In this document: positions 9,830 through 22,235 of the stretch, one piece after another
Layout of the letters: the number at the start of each line of letters is the position of its first letter
Numbering within the stretch: the first letter of the stretch is position 1
Assembly (NCBI GenBank): GCA_949152475.1
Contig: OX424566.1
Location: 26,326,423-26,390,422 of the forward strand
DNA from: Terebella lapidaria
Taxonomy: Eukaryota; Annelida; Polychaeta; Terebellida; Terebellidae
DNA: 64,000 nucleotides
Direction of reading: 5' to 3'
The notes under the pieces: generated by a model
Seen by the model: the letters and a program-made list of their open reading frames with translations, nothing else
Databases searched by the model: none
Told to the model about the DNA's origin: nothing
Position numbers and translations under genes: made by a program

Positions 9830-11140
9830 CTCTGGATTCTTCCGAAAACGCTGTAAATATGCAAATAAGGAGCCGCCATTACTGAAATATTTGTTTTTGT
9901 TGATATCTTGAGAATTAAGCATCCAATCTCATTGAATGAGGTGTCTATACCTATGTTTTCATGGTCAAAGAAGATGATTATATCATTCAAAGGTGCCATT
10001 TATCTAAATTTAGTCATTAATATGCAAATTAGGAGCCACCATTACTGAAATATTTGTTTTTGTTGATATCTTGAGAACTAAGCATCCAAGCTCAAGGAAT
10101 GAAGGGTCTATACCTATGTTTTTATGGTCAAAGAAGATGACTATGCCATTTAAAGGTGCAATTTATGTAAATTTATTCATAAGTATGCAAATTAGGAACC
10201 GCCATTACTGAAATATTTGTTTTCGTTGATATCTTGAGAACTAAGCATCCAATCTCAATGGATGAAGGGTCCATACCTATGTTTTTATGGTCAAAGAAGA
10301 TGACTATGCCATTTAAAGGTGCAATTTATGTAAATTTATTCATAAATATGCAAATTAGGAACCGCCATTACTGAAATATTTGTTTTTGTTGATATCTTGA
10401 GAACTAAGCATCCAATCTCAATGGATGAAGGGTCCATACCTATGTTTTTATGGTCAAAGAAGATGACTATGCCATTTAAAGGTGCAATTTATGTAAATTT
10501 ATTCATAAATATGCAAATTAGGAGCCGCCATTACTGAAATATTTGTTTTTGTTGATATCTTGAGAACTAAGCATCCAATCTCGATGAATGGAGGGTCTAT
10601 ACCTATGTTTTTATGGTCAAAGAAGACGACTATGCCTTTCAAAGGTGCAATTTATGTAAATTCATGTATTAATATGCAAATTAGCAGCCGCCAATACTGA
10701 AATATTTGTTTTTGTTGATATTTTGAGAACTAAGCGTCCAAGCACAAGGATTGAAATGTCTATACTTATGTTTTTATGGTAAAAGAAGATGACTAAGCCA
10801 TTCATTTGATGCAATTTATGTGATTTTTTTCTCATTAATATGTAAATTAGGAGCTGTCCGACTGAAATATTTGTTTTTATTGATACATGTATCTTGAGAA
10901 CTAAGCGTCCAAACACAAAGATTGAAGTGTTTACACCTATGTTTTGATGGTCAGAGAAGATGATTACGCCATCCAAAGCTGTAATTTATTTAAATTTATT
11001 CATTATTATGCAAACAAGGAGCCACCATCACTGAAATATGTTTTTTGTCAATATCTTGAAAACTATAGCATCCAGTCACAATGATTGAAGTGTCTGTACC
11101 ATGTTTTTATGGTCAAAGAAGATGACTATGCCATTTAAAG
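9830..11140 (+). repeat. Tandem array, about eight units of ~163 bp
   Basis: The phrase TATGCAAATTAGGAGCCGCC recurs at about 9859, 10021, 10184, 10348, 10510, 10673, 10839 (TATGTAAAT) and 11008, giving a period of 162-169 bp. Other conserved parts are TTGTTGATATCTTGAGAAC and ATGGTCAAAGAAGATGAC. Units 3 to 5 are nearly identical and the outer units diverge. One inverted unit sits at 15210-15400 in the other arm. Confidence 0.9.
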
Positions 11141-11205
11141 GTGCGGTTTAGCTACAGAAAACGAAACAGTAGAAGAAAATGTGTGTACCACTTTAAGTTA
11201 TGTAA

Positions 11206-11383
11206 CGTTGTATATGTGCGACTGGAGTGCTCTGCGTACAATACTTCCAGCAATTGCCTCAATCTGCCAGGAACTCACCAAATGTGGCTGCAAAAATCCG
11301 TGTGGGAGCCAGTGCAAGTGCCAACATGATTGCTTGAACATGATTGCACTACAATATGCAACTGTACTTGTGGCGAGTCATGA
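11206..11383 (+). pseudogene. Cys-rich (CXC-like) protein tail, remnant of an unnamed element
   Basis: The plus strand encodes ASICQELTKCGCKNPC followed by GSQCKCQHDC, then more Cys pairs before a stop near 11383. The pattern C-x-C...C...C-x-C resembles the Cys-rich tails I know from many uncharacterised invertebrate transposon proteins. It is broken and the element class is not known to me. A second such tail lies at 34.4-34.65 kb. Confidence 0.45.
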
Positions 11384-12599
11384 ATTCCAACACACATCAG
11401 CCTAACAAACTAGTGTGGTACCAGTATGGTATTACCGGTAGTAGACATGTATGTTACATTATATGTGTGGACATACACATACACATTGGGGCTCAAATCT
11501 TATACCATTTCCATTCACTCCACTCGTAAAACTACAGTCACAAGAAGTTGAATATTGTACAGTCCTTGCACACCCACGACCGTGTGTTTTCTGATGCCCT
11601 ATCATCACTGCTGCCCAAAATCTGTTACATGTAATTCAGAAAAAATATCATTACCGTCAAAATAGTAATCAACTAAATATTATTTCTTAACGAATACTTC
11701 ACACAAGATTGGAATATGAAACTTTGCTTAATCCTAAATAGTATGAGTAAATTCAATAATTTGGATTTGCTGATAATGAATATTTTATAATTGTTATAAT
11801 GATTTAGCAATATTAACAAGTTAATATTATCATTACAGAGATGAACTTTCTACAGGCCAAAACGTTTGCCGTGTTCAGTCTTATACCGGTGATAAATGTT
11901 TACTCACCTTAAGTATTTTTATTGTGGTCAATAATAGGCCTTTGATATTAACCAGTGAAAATTATGTTGAATTTTTCAATGATAGTAAACCACATTCAGT
12001 GTGATTTGTTTTCAAATTACATTCAAATGGATTGATCACACACCACGAACTGGATATCCCACATTGTTGTAATAAGTTAACTTATTAAGTCTATTGAAAA
12101 TGTATTCAATATTTCCGAAAAACAATAGGTTTTGTTGCTCAGCACGTCTGTTCAAGAAAACAGCATCTCCAGTGAAAATGCCACCCCAAGAGTGCTCACA
12201 AGCTATGTATGTCAAAGGGCCTGATTTCATCATAAAATTTGTCGCTGGTTGGCCATTTTGATCGCTATGGCAACCAAAATCGATGAGTTTCGCAGCTTCA
12301 CCATATCATTTGTTCATACAAAAAATTATCAAAATCAGGTGAGAAATGCGAATGATGAGTGCTCATAATAAAGTTTGCGGCAAATGCAGCAACGGACGCG
12401 GCGCAACGCTAGCAAATCCATAGTATCCGCTGATCTTCGTTCGGGAGATACAATTATAACTATTTACTGTAGTTCCGTCCACCTCACCTCATTTAATACC
12501 TTAGTCACATAATGTGTATATTGCATATAAATTTGGAGCATTTCGACTCACATTTATACACGTATCTCCACCCTCAACATGAATTGTTTGTCAATGCTT
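11384..12599. other. Interior of foldback, no gene seen
   Basis: AT-rich sequence without recognisable coding. The phrase TTTTTATTGTGGTCAATAAT (about 11925) recurs at 48.2 and 48.7 kb, so it is a dispersed repeat fragment. Confidence 0.45.
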
Positions 12600-13440
12600 A
12601 TGAGTCGAGTCATTCTACGGCGCACATCTTCCGAGATATTGGCGAAGATGGCGATTCAGCGGAAAACTTTTTGTCCAGGGCGACGAGTCCGAAAAGCATG
12701 TCATGTGAAAAATTGTGACGCATCATTTGCACCATATCACAATAAGATTGATGCATAAGATTGCTGCCTCAGCACGGAAAATGTTTGATCCGGAGCCAAA
12801 TTGACTCAGCATACCCCTAAGACATGTTTGTTAAGGGCAAGGAGTCAAGGAGGAGAAAAATAATGTCCGTTTCACTTCATGATGTACCATTTCCAAGATA
12901 TCAACAAAAATTAAACATGCTGACTCAGGAAAAAAAAAGCCCAGGGCCAATTTCACCCAACATACCCCTAAGATATGTTTGTCTAGGATGACGAGTCCGA
13001 AAAGAATGGCTGTTTCGCTATAAGATGCACCGTTTCCGAGATATTGCTGACAATGAAAATTGCTGACTCAGCAAAAAAATGGCCCAGAGCCAAGTTCACC
13101 CAACATACACTTAAAACATGCTCGTCTAGAGTGACGAGTATGAAAATAATGTCCGTTTCACTCTACGATGCACTGTTCCCGAGATATGGCTGAAAATGAA
13201 AATTGCTGACTCAGCACAAAAAAATTTGGCCGAGGGCCAAGTTCACCCCAAAGACATTTTCGTCCAAGGCCAGAAGTCCGTTTCGCTGCATGACACACGG
13301 TTTGTGACATATCGACGGAAATGAAAAATAAATACTCAGCGGAACAATCTGGGGCCGAGGTCAAACATATCCCTTAGACATGCTAGTCTAGTGTGACGAG
13401 TCCGAAAAATTACGTTCGTTTAGCCCTATGACACACCATC
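12600..13440 (-). repeat. Diverged relative of the 28-31 kb satellite, inverted
   Basis: About five degenerate units in which TTCCGAGATAT, GTCCGTTTC, ACGAGTCCGAAAA, CATACCCCTAAGACATG and TGCTGACTCAGC recur. Read as reverse complement they match the order of the 147-bp satellite unit at 27.95-31.48 kb, with much more divergence and without its clean nuclear-receptor-like motif. Confidence 0.7.
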
Positions 13441-13612
13441 TCTGAATTATTGTAACTTATTGGTTAAATTCCATTTATTTTTAGCATTTTGGTCACAATA
13501 TTATGTTGCATATTGTATACAAAGTTACCTGCATAATACTGTATATAAATAGTTGGTTCCTTTATTTTCACTTGTCATAAGAAGCTGTATATTGCATGTA
13601 AATAGTTGTATA

Positions 13613-14324
13613 TGTAAAGTTCAGCGGGCGCCCGCTACAGGGCGTCCGGCACTACTCTACGGAACACTACAACCAGGTACAGTCAGCCCGGAACGAGTCC
13701 GGCCGTCATACACTACGACATAACACATGCATCTCACCAACTCCTTAACTACAACATGCATATTACATAGGTATGGTAATGTAGCCGTATATAGAGCCCG
13801 AGATGCCATGGGAGCGGCACCACGGAACCCGTACACGTGGGCATGTTGCTGGCCGGCCTCGCCGAAGGCACTGTCACAGAGATGGAACTCTGAGCCAGCC
13901 CGACGGTCTGCCAGAGCCTGTGTCACACCACCCCAGGTGGTAAGAAACCGGTGATCCACAGGGCGTGAGCCCCCGAGTCAGCAACGGTCTCCCCCACCTG
14001 GGCCCCCAATGGAAATCGTCCCCAGGGCCCGCGAGGGCCTTACCCAAGACACAGGGACGTAAAGCTCATGGCGAGCCTCTCGTCCTGCCTCTCGGCTTGC
14101 TCTGGGACAATCTCACAGACCAAGCCAACCCTCGCGTATATATCGAACCGAGGGGCGGGAGGAGAAACTAGGTCAAACCATTGTTATAGTTTACTGGGCT
14201 CGATTGAGTACAGTGCGTTGCTGGGCAACGCACGCTCCGAACTGGAGTGATCTAAAAATAGGCCGTAAAACTGGTTAGTGTTTTGCAAAGACTCCTGCCG
14301 CGATCTTTGGGCAAAATCGCCACA
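13613..14324 (+). repeat. Solo LTR, copy 1 (712 bp)
   Basis: Begins TGTAAAGTTC and ends ATCGCCACA, flanked by a 4-bp duplication TATA (13609-13612 and 14325-14328). It is similar over most of its length and in the same orientation to 16948-17653, including GATGCCATGGGAGCGGCACC and GGCATGTTGCTGGCCGGCCT. A TATA-like GCGTATATATCG lies near 14130. No internal retrotransposon region is attached. Direction was set by TG...CA termini only. A fossil, unrelated to the Gypsy LTR at 5 kb as far as I can see. Confidence 0.7.
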
Positions 14325-15205
14325 TATATAATTATAAATGGTTGACTGGATGGCTGAGTTACTATTTGAATGAAAGTAGTGTTTCATCATTTTTTTTTAC
14401 ACACTAAAAACAATTGACGAATGATTTCTTTTACTTTATATATTAATGAATAAATTTGTATGAATAACTTTTAAAGACATCGCCATATTGACTTTTCTAA
14501 CACGTTTTTACCGCGATCCCAAATGGTTTCGTATCAGCACTAATTTAACATCGGTGTAGATTGTCAGCTTTTTTAATTTTTGGGATAGAAATGTGAAATT
14601 TGGTCAATTTGACTGCCAGGTGAAGTATGCCAAGTTATAATACGATGCCAATCAGGATCGCACAACTATCACCAACAAAAAGGGTGTAAACACGTTAAAA
14701 AGCAGGGTATATATAGACACTTCAATCATCAAGATTGGATGCTCGGTTCTCGACGTGATATTGCTAAAAACAAATACTGTAAATCATGAATATTTGGCGT
14801 GACGCAAATTTCGCGGTTTTGATATCAAAACTACTTCGTGGCTTCTGAACCACGGGAAATTTTTTATCGTAACGATATCGAGCCAGGAGGCCTCCAGCCC
14901 CCCTCCCTCCCCCACCACCATCCAGCGCGCAATTACTTGACGTGCTTGTACAATCACCAGACAATAAACTTTTCACACTGACTAGTTATCAGTGCTCGCC
15001 TGCCCCAGGAAATCTACTATTTTAAACTAGCCAGTGTCAATTGCCTCACGCGCGTGCGCAATTCTCTCGATTACTCGATATGTGACTGAAACAAGCGGGC
15101 ATTCTCGATTTGAACAAGAAAGATATGGGTATACGTGTTTATCATAACAATCAGTTGTATATTCATGAAGTTTATCATATAAATATAGAATTTTCGATGA
15201 TGTAA
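14325..15205. other. Interior of foldback between solo LTR and right arm
   Basis: No coding seen. At 14605-14715 the phrases GTGAAGTATGCCAAGTTATA and GTGTAAACACGTTAAAAAGC precede a TATATATAG; related phrases occur at 20.43 and 36.92 kb, so this is a dispersed repeat fragment. Confidence 0.45.
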
Positions 15206-16947
15206 GTGGCTTCTAACTTGCATATTGATGAATGAATATGCATAATTGGCATTTTTGGATGGCATAGTCGTGTTCCTTGACCATAAAAACATAGGTATAG
15301 ACACTTCAACCATTATGATTGGGTGTTCAGTTATCGAGATATTGCCAAAAATAGATATTTCATTAATGGCGGTTCCTGATTTGCATTTTTATGCCGTTTT
15401 TGGAAAAAAGAAATCTTCTGCCTAGTGACAAAACGTCCACTAGGGGGCCAACCGTTGGTTTTAAATTGGATATTGTTTGATTATCCAAAAAAATACATGT
15501 CAAGAATTATTGTGCGGACTGTGATGTGCGCTGATGATTTTCGTTGAATGAAAAGCCCTGGTACAGACACTATGGCGGCCATCTTGGAAAATGGCGGCCA
15601 TGTTGTTTTTTCAGAGTGGCTAAACATTCAATTTTGAAAAGTGGCGTATGGTGAACGTTTGTGTGAAATTTCATGCTTGTATCACAATCTGAACGATTCG
15701 AACTAAAAATGGCCCTAAGCTGCCCCACTATCCACAATGTCTTTATCTGAAGAGGAATAAAACATTATAATGATACATTGCTACTTTGACTTTAAATTAA
15801 ATAAATGAGCCAGTGTAGCGATACCTTCGGCTGTACAATATCTGACAATGTTGCTTCGACAGCCGCTCTCCTTGGTTTTGGGGTTGAAAAATGTTACATA
15901 TCGGCATTATTGTGAAGTGAATAGAATGAGAGTTCTATAATATTGATATTATGGGCTTCACGTGTGCCTGTCTTGAAAATGTTTCAGAATGGTCGAAAGC
16001 GCCACGAATCTAGGTTGAATGTGTCATTTGTTTATTTGCTATACTTTACGCGATTTGTGTGAGGGCATTACGCATATGTGAATGAGTAAATATTTTGTTG
16101 AGGTTGGGATATTTCTTTTTTTAATGTGAATTTTTCTCCAGTTTTTACTGCTCAATTGATGGGATAAATTCAAGTTCAAGGGATAATGTTTTCACTTGGT
16201 GAGATTTTGTGTAAAAGACACGAAAAGCTCTCAGTATTGTCAATTTCAGATTTATGAAAATTGGGAGGAACATATGGAGGATAACGATAAGTGAGAAGTA
16301 TCATCATTGGAACATGTACAGCCTCAAATCATACTTAAAAATATTTGTGTATGCATTGCCACCTCGACCATCCCCGACAACGCTCACATGTTTCCTCATG
16401 TGGTAACGCGTGTTTAGATTTTTGCCCTCAGGCTGATACGCGTAAACCATAAAAAGCTTCTCATTTCATAAAATACTCGATAAAAACAACTGGTTGCATG
16501 ATGTAACAACAAAGAAAGATTTCTGCGAGCATTCCATGATTTACCAACATGCATTTGTTGGTTTCAATTGACAGCCGATGATATTTCACTAACAAGTCGC
16601 AAGCGTGCGGGTGATGTCACGAACTGTGTGTCCATTTTCGTAGATATAACGATGTATGCAAGTAATTCATAGTATCATACGTGATGTTTGCTCATTGGGA
16701 TGTTCCGTGGATACGAAATTTTAGGAAGTAAATGAACATTTTCACGAAGTCACCTCATTTGAAATGGGGACCTATGTCGTTTCCTGTGCAATTTCCTCAC
16801 GAATAACGCGTAATACTCACGATTTTACGCGGTACTCCCTGAATAACGCATAACGCCTAGCCACCGTGATCTTGTGCCCATTATGTACAGATCCATTCTG
16901 TAGATTTTGAAAATAAAATACTACTATTCGTTTATCCATGTACTAGT

Positions 16948-17653
16948 TGTAACGTTTGACGCCCACAGCACACAGGGTGCACTCGGCGGGCGTCGTAATT
17001 ACTAGAACTACAACCAGGTAACAGTCCGTCCAGACGAATCCGGCCGATCATAGATCTACATCACATCATAAAAAATCATTATCAACATCATCATCATACA
17101 ACATATACATTATTGTGGTAATGTTGCCGTATGCAGAGCCTCAGATGCCATGGGAGCGGCACCACAGAACTCGCACACGTGGGCATGTTGCTGGCCGGCC
17201 TCGCCGACGGCACTGCCACAGGGTTGGAACCCTGGACAGCCCGACGGTCTGCCAGAGCCTGTGTCACACCATCCCAGGGCGAGAGACCGGTGATCACAGG
17301 GCCCCGAATCATCACGGTCTCCCTCCTGGGCCCCCTATGGGAATCGTCCCAAGGGCCCCCGCGGGCCTTAGCCGGTGAGTACGGACATAGAGCTCATGCC
17401 CGAGCCCTCCGTCGTCCTCTCGCCTTGCCAGCACTGAGACAACTCCACTGAACAAGACGGCTTCAGAGTATTCATAACTCTTAAATAAACGAGACACGAG
17501 TGATGACGTAAGGCCATTGTTACAGTACAATGGAGCGAGAGGATTAGAGGGCGTTGCTATGTAGCGCACGTGCTTCGAATACGAAGCGGCCAAAACAAGA
17601 GTAGTGTTTACAAAAATCTCCTTTGGCCGTGATCTTTGGGTGAAATCGCCACA
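16948..17653 (+). repeat. Solo LTR, copy 2 (706 bp)
   Basis: Begins TGTAACGTTTGACG and ends AAATCGCCACA, flanked by the 4-bp duplication TAGT (16944-16947 and 17654-17657). Aligns along its length with copy 1 in direct orientation. It interrupts the right arm of the foldback, so it inserted after the foldback. Confidence 0.75.
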
Positions 17654-17657
17654 TAGT

Positions 17658-19430
17658 AATAGCCTATAAATATACATTTCTACTGGATATTTCTTCCATA
17701 TTTCAGATGCAAGTGGGGGCGCCATTGAACGGTTTAACTCTGCAATTGATGATTTTTGACAGGTGAATTACAAATTGTTAAAGTTTATCATCCAAGATAT
17801 TCTGCATTTTTGTTATATAAATATAATAAAATGATCAAGTTATGACCTGATAGTTGCATACATGTGTATTGGAATTCAACATGTTTCTTTCAAATTTTTG
17901 TTAGGTGATGACTGATGTTATGGCCTGAAGTCAAGATAATCGACTGACTGAAATCAGCATCAAGACTCAAGATCACAGGTGAACTGAAGGAGGCATGGCT
18001 CCTGATCGAAGGCTGACTGAAAGGGGGTGACACTCAAGATGTTGTCTTCAACATCTTGAACTTTGAGCTGATAGTGTGATAAATAATGAGTTTGGTAGTA
18101 AAAATGTAAATGCATACCCGGTATGTACTTGGTATGATGAAGTATGTTTTGTTCATGTTCAGAAGCATTCCATATGTAGTATAGGATTTGATGCTCAATG
18201 ATGGTTCCACAAAGTTTTTAAGTTGAAATTTTCCAAGAACTTGTATACACATTGATCACATTCATAACAGACTAATATGTGATATACCTGATTCAAACAA
18301 TATATCTATTACAGACAATGTATTCAGTGCAGAAGCACACTTAAATTGCTATTTTGGACTTCCTGAATTTCCAAGCTGTGTTAGCAGCGTGCTTAGACAT
18401 GTATGTGTGTCAGTCCTGCATGGTCTGTGAAATTATATCTAGTTTGGTTCATTTAATAACATAAGCACAGTAATTTATCATTTTCTGATAAACAATTTTT
18501 TACGAATATGTGGACAAGGCATTTATACATGTACTAGTATTTGTAGGATGAATATAATTTCATTCGTGTTCAGCTATTTACTGTACTTCAGTTCTGCTGG
18601 CCTCAGTTGTCTGGAACCTCCCTTGTATGATTTATTTGTGTAGGAGTTAGCTTGTTAATTGATAATATTGAAGTGTAACTGAATTTTGAAAATATATTCT
18701 ATTTTTATAATGTACTGATATTATTGCTCGTCTTGTTGAGTCTAACTGTGGAATAAACATCTTTACACGGTCCATCGCAAGGGTTCTTTGTCATAAATAT
18801 TGTCTTTGTTGTGGTAAACACACAATTTTTGGTGATTCTAACTCATCACAAAACTTTTAGTATGTTCTTGCACATGATATTTTTCCCTAAATTATGATTT
18901 TGAAAAAAATAAACCAATCCCAATGAGTGACCATATTTATATGCCATCTTATCACCATTATTTGCATAGAATCCAGAATAAATATACTTCCGCGAAACTA
19001 ACAAAAACAACTTGTCGTGTACTTGCGGTTGTTGTTGTTGTTGATATACAATAAAATTAGATGTCTCCAAAGCTTTTTTTCAAATAGTATTGCAAAAATG
19101 AAATGAATAAAGGAATGGACATGACATGAATGGACATGACAAAATAGGAAGAAACACACACGTAACTTGCATAACTTACAATGATATAATAATTTTTAAA
19201 TATAATGTTTTGGATGTAGGAAATATATGCCTAGTTATTCCCATTCACAAACACTATCATCAGCATGATGCATACCGATAGGCGTTCAAGTCCCCCCCCC
19301 GCGAGTGAACCGTCTTACACGGGTGTGTGGGTGGCATGGCGTGAGGGAGTATTCGGTTTCACATTAACAAAACTCATATCGCTTCACGCGCCCTCTGTTC
19401 CACATGCGAGAGTCATTTGTAGACTTTCCA
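17658..19430. other. Right-arm insertion, no gene seen
   Basis: Longer than the matching left arm. Contains an 11-bp perfect hairpin (18034-18059, TCAAGATGTTG with a TCTT loop), a C tract near 19292 and otherwise anonymous AT-rich DNA. Confidence 0.45.
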
Positions 19431-19839
19431 ACACGAACTTCAAAATGTCAAAATGCAGAAGATAGATTTCTGAATGCCGAATTGTCAATGGATGAATGAC
19501 AGAACGTGAATCAGAAACATATAAACTATAGAACTACGTAAGGAGAAAACCACTTATATAAAGTGTTGTTTTTTATTGTATTTTACTGAATCATAGACTA
19601 TTAAAATATAAATTTTATTTTCCTTTCTTCACACATATGGTTTGTTGATTTTGACGAAAAAGTTTAAATATTAGAGTTTTAAACAAATAATGTACCTATT
19701 GTTGTTTTTGCTTTCTACAATCTGAAGTTCACATGTCTACAATTGATAGTTTAGCTTTCTATAATCTCGAGATAAAAATTGAATATAGCAAAATATGACA
19801 TGTCATTAATTTTGGCCCCAATTCTGCTCCATAGGAAAT

Positions 19840-20545
19840 ACGACAACAGACGCGCCCGCTTTTGTCACAGTAAGCTCCACGGTAACACTCCGTGATGTGG
19901 GAATGTAACATTCGGATAGTCAAATGGGATATACAAGCGGCTACTGTGCACGGTGATGTGATTATCGTGGCCCATAACTGGAATATTTGCTATATAAGAG
20001 CAGGACGCCATCTTCTTGAAGACGTGAATTGTGTCGTGAGGATATATCAGCAAATACCAGTAAACAGGCGAGTATAAACTGATTTTATTTCAACAAAATT
20101 AATGTTCTGTTCCTTTCTGCATCAACGGATACGCTTTAGGCCCGTATGAAAAATGATATCAATTTCATGGTTTATTCATTTCATTGGAAAGAGGACGATC
20201 TATATGTTACAAAATACATTGCAGCCTAATCCAAGAAAACATATACGATTGCAAACCCTTATTTTTCTAAGTCGTTTACACCAAGAATGATGGGGTCAAA
20301 ATTAGTATTGGGGTAAATTGCCAACTTTTTCATTTTCTCTATTAGAAGTCTGGAATTGGGCAGAAAGTCTCAGGTAAAGATCTATGCGAAGTTATATTAG
20401 GATACTATGTGCCATCGCAAAAAAAAATACCAGCAAAAACGGTGTAAACGGGTTAGAAAAATCAGGGTATAAATAGCTATAAATGCACACCGAAAATATA
20501 TTATAATGCTACAATTATAAGGACAAACCAAACATTCACGATTTC
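19840..20545. other. Intergenic, no gene seen
   Basis: No coding signal. A copy of the dispersed phrase GTGTAAACGGGTTAGAAAAA followed by a TATAAATAG lies near 20440-20475. Confidence 0.45.
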
Positions 20546-21456
20546 TTAAGGCCCAGTCACACTGACGATACGACCAAGATATGACCTCGCTGCGACCTAA
20601 ATTTTTTGTAATCGTGGACAAATCGTGACACGAACGTACGACTGGTACGTGCAAGGTCATGAATGGTCGCAAACAAGAAACTAGTCGCAGCAAGATCGAT
20701 GGACATGTTCAAAACTTCCAACCTACGATCTCTGGTCGCACGTTGGTCTTGCACAATCGTGCCACCAGTCGGGAAAGATGGCACCACCAATCGGACATTG
20801 TCGCACGTTATTGACAAACCAAAATGGTCGTGCTACTAGTCGTACAACCTGGTGACTAGTGGTGCAATCAGTCGTACAAATTCATGATCAGTGGTGCGAT
20901 TAATCACGACTTGTGCCGACTGGTAGTACGACCTTACGATTGGTGGTAACACCCGTTTGAAGCTACCCGAAAGGAGGATAAAACGTGCAGTGAAAAATAT
21001 TTTACCCAACACAACAAAATTTTTCAGGATTTTTCTAAACTATAAAACTGCAAAATATGGTTTCTGCTCAAGTTTTGTGCCCTTCTATCTAATCAGACGG
21101 ACGGTCGTGCGTAAGGTCGCAATTTATCGTACGACTGGTCATTGATTGCAACGACTGGTTGTACGACAGGTCGGTGATCGCTACGACTGAAGGTACGACA
21201 GGTCGGTGGTCGCTACGACTGAAGGCACGACAGGTCGGTGGTCGCTGCCACGTGGTCGTACGACTGCTTGCGATCAATATTTTCCATTCTTTCAGTGATC
21301 GTGCCACCAAGCGTACCACCAGTCGTATGAACAGTCGCTACTTGCGACTGCAATGGCGATCACTGGTGATCAGTCGTAACTCAGCAAATTTGACCCTGAT
21401 CGTGCGACCATAAAATCGTACGACTCTGGCCTTTATGTCGTGTGACTGGGCTTTTA
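20546..21456. mobile_element. ~910-bp MITE packed with GTCGTACGAC-type motifs
   Basis: Termini are inverted: AAGGCCCAGTCACAC at 20548 and GTGTGACTGGGCTTTT at 21440-21455. TTAA precedes the left end and TTTTA follows the right, weakly suggesting a TTAA target as in Kolobok/piggyBac-like elements. The interior is saturated with GTACGAC, CGTACGA, CGACTGGT and GGTCGTAC in both orientations (for example ATCGTACGACTGGTC near 21136), except for a plain spacer around 20960-21100. No transposase, so non-autonomous. Confidence 0.7.
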
Positions 21457-21972
21457 TGCTCGAGTAAAGGTGTTTTCTTAGTTACGCCATTTATGCCTGA
21501 AACAACTGGTATGCCCTGTTCAAAATTGTGAATATATACGCTAAATATACACCATTATGCTAGATAAGTTTTCCTTTGGTTTTGTATACCTATGTATTTT
21601 ATTATATTTGCAGGGAATGTATAAGAGGGAGATTAGATCTGCAGGTATCCGAAGGCTTTCGACACGTATTGGGATGTGTGGAATATCACTGGAATATCGA
21701 AATATCGAGGATACCATATTCATTGGATATTTTCACACGAGGCTGTTCATATCAAAATATACGATGGATATCGTCTGAACCTATGGACACAAAATTTTAC
21801 AGTTTGTGACACATGTATATCATGCAAATCCAAGTCATGTATTTGTATTTTATACTGTTGCATTTGTACTTGAGTGAATAATTGTTATCCATTTTACTGT
21901 ACAATTGTCGTTGCGTTTTTAATTGGCAACATGCCAGCATCTACATAGTATACTTTGCCTCTGCAGGGATTT
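21457..21972. other. Intergenic, no gene seen
   Basis: Overlapping short open frames in several frames, without recognisable motifs. Confidence 0.45.
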
Positions 21973-22060
21973 GTTCACTGGACCATGGCGGGCCCTCTTC
22001 AAATAGGCACCTCCCGGAGCGGTGCCTCTTTTAAGAGGGCCCGCCATGGTTCAGTAAACA
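21973..22060. repeat. Foldback with ~28-bp arms
   Basis: ACCATGGCGGGCCCTCTT (21982-21999) pairs exactly with 22033-22050, and the pairing continues outward about 10 bp with mismatches. An inner GGCACC/GGTGCC pair makes a second stem. Shares GGGCCCTCTT with the hairpin at 7337-7398. Confidence 0.75.
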
Positions 22061-22235
22061 AGGCATTTCTCACATAGAAGGGGTCAGTAAAACAAAAGAA
22101 CACAGACGTAATCATTCACTATAATGTAGATGAGAAGGTGAACAATAAATGTGGTGTTACTGTAGACACTAAAAGGTGGTAGCACAAGCAGTTTGCATGG
22201 TCGTGAATCTAAAACCCTATTTGTATTCATAATTC

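Larger units (their letters stand above)
7902..19833. mobile_element. 12-kb foldback element with long inverted arms
   Basis: Termini are inverted copies (TATGGAGCAGAATTGGGGCC at 7902 and its complement ending at 19833), flanked on both sides by GGAAAT (7896-7901 and 19834-19839), a 6-bp target duplication. Mirrored blocks occur in mirrored order: 7902-8300 with about 19430-19833; 8690-8770 with 16795-16868; 9590-9720 with 15570-15690; the 163-bp unit at 9860 with 15210-15400. The arms are diverged and carry later insertions. No transposase or other element gene was recognised. A 6-bp duplication with long inverted ends is also seen in Polinton, Dada and IS3EU groups, so class is open. Looks old and non-functional. 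Confidence 0.7.

Noticed and set aside
9830-11140. CRISPR-like array
   Set aside because: Units are 163 bp with no short-repeat/unique-spacer pattern and the DNA is eukaryotic.
13657-14171. Open frames in the GC-richer 13.66-14.17 and 17.1-17.7 kb segments
   Set aside because: Both lie within the solo LTR copies and are not conserved in frame between them.
7902-19833. Calling the 12-kb foldback a Polinton
   Set aside because: The 6-bp duplication and long inverted ends fit, but no polymerase, integrase, packaging or capsid gene is recognisable and the termini are not the usual ones.
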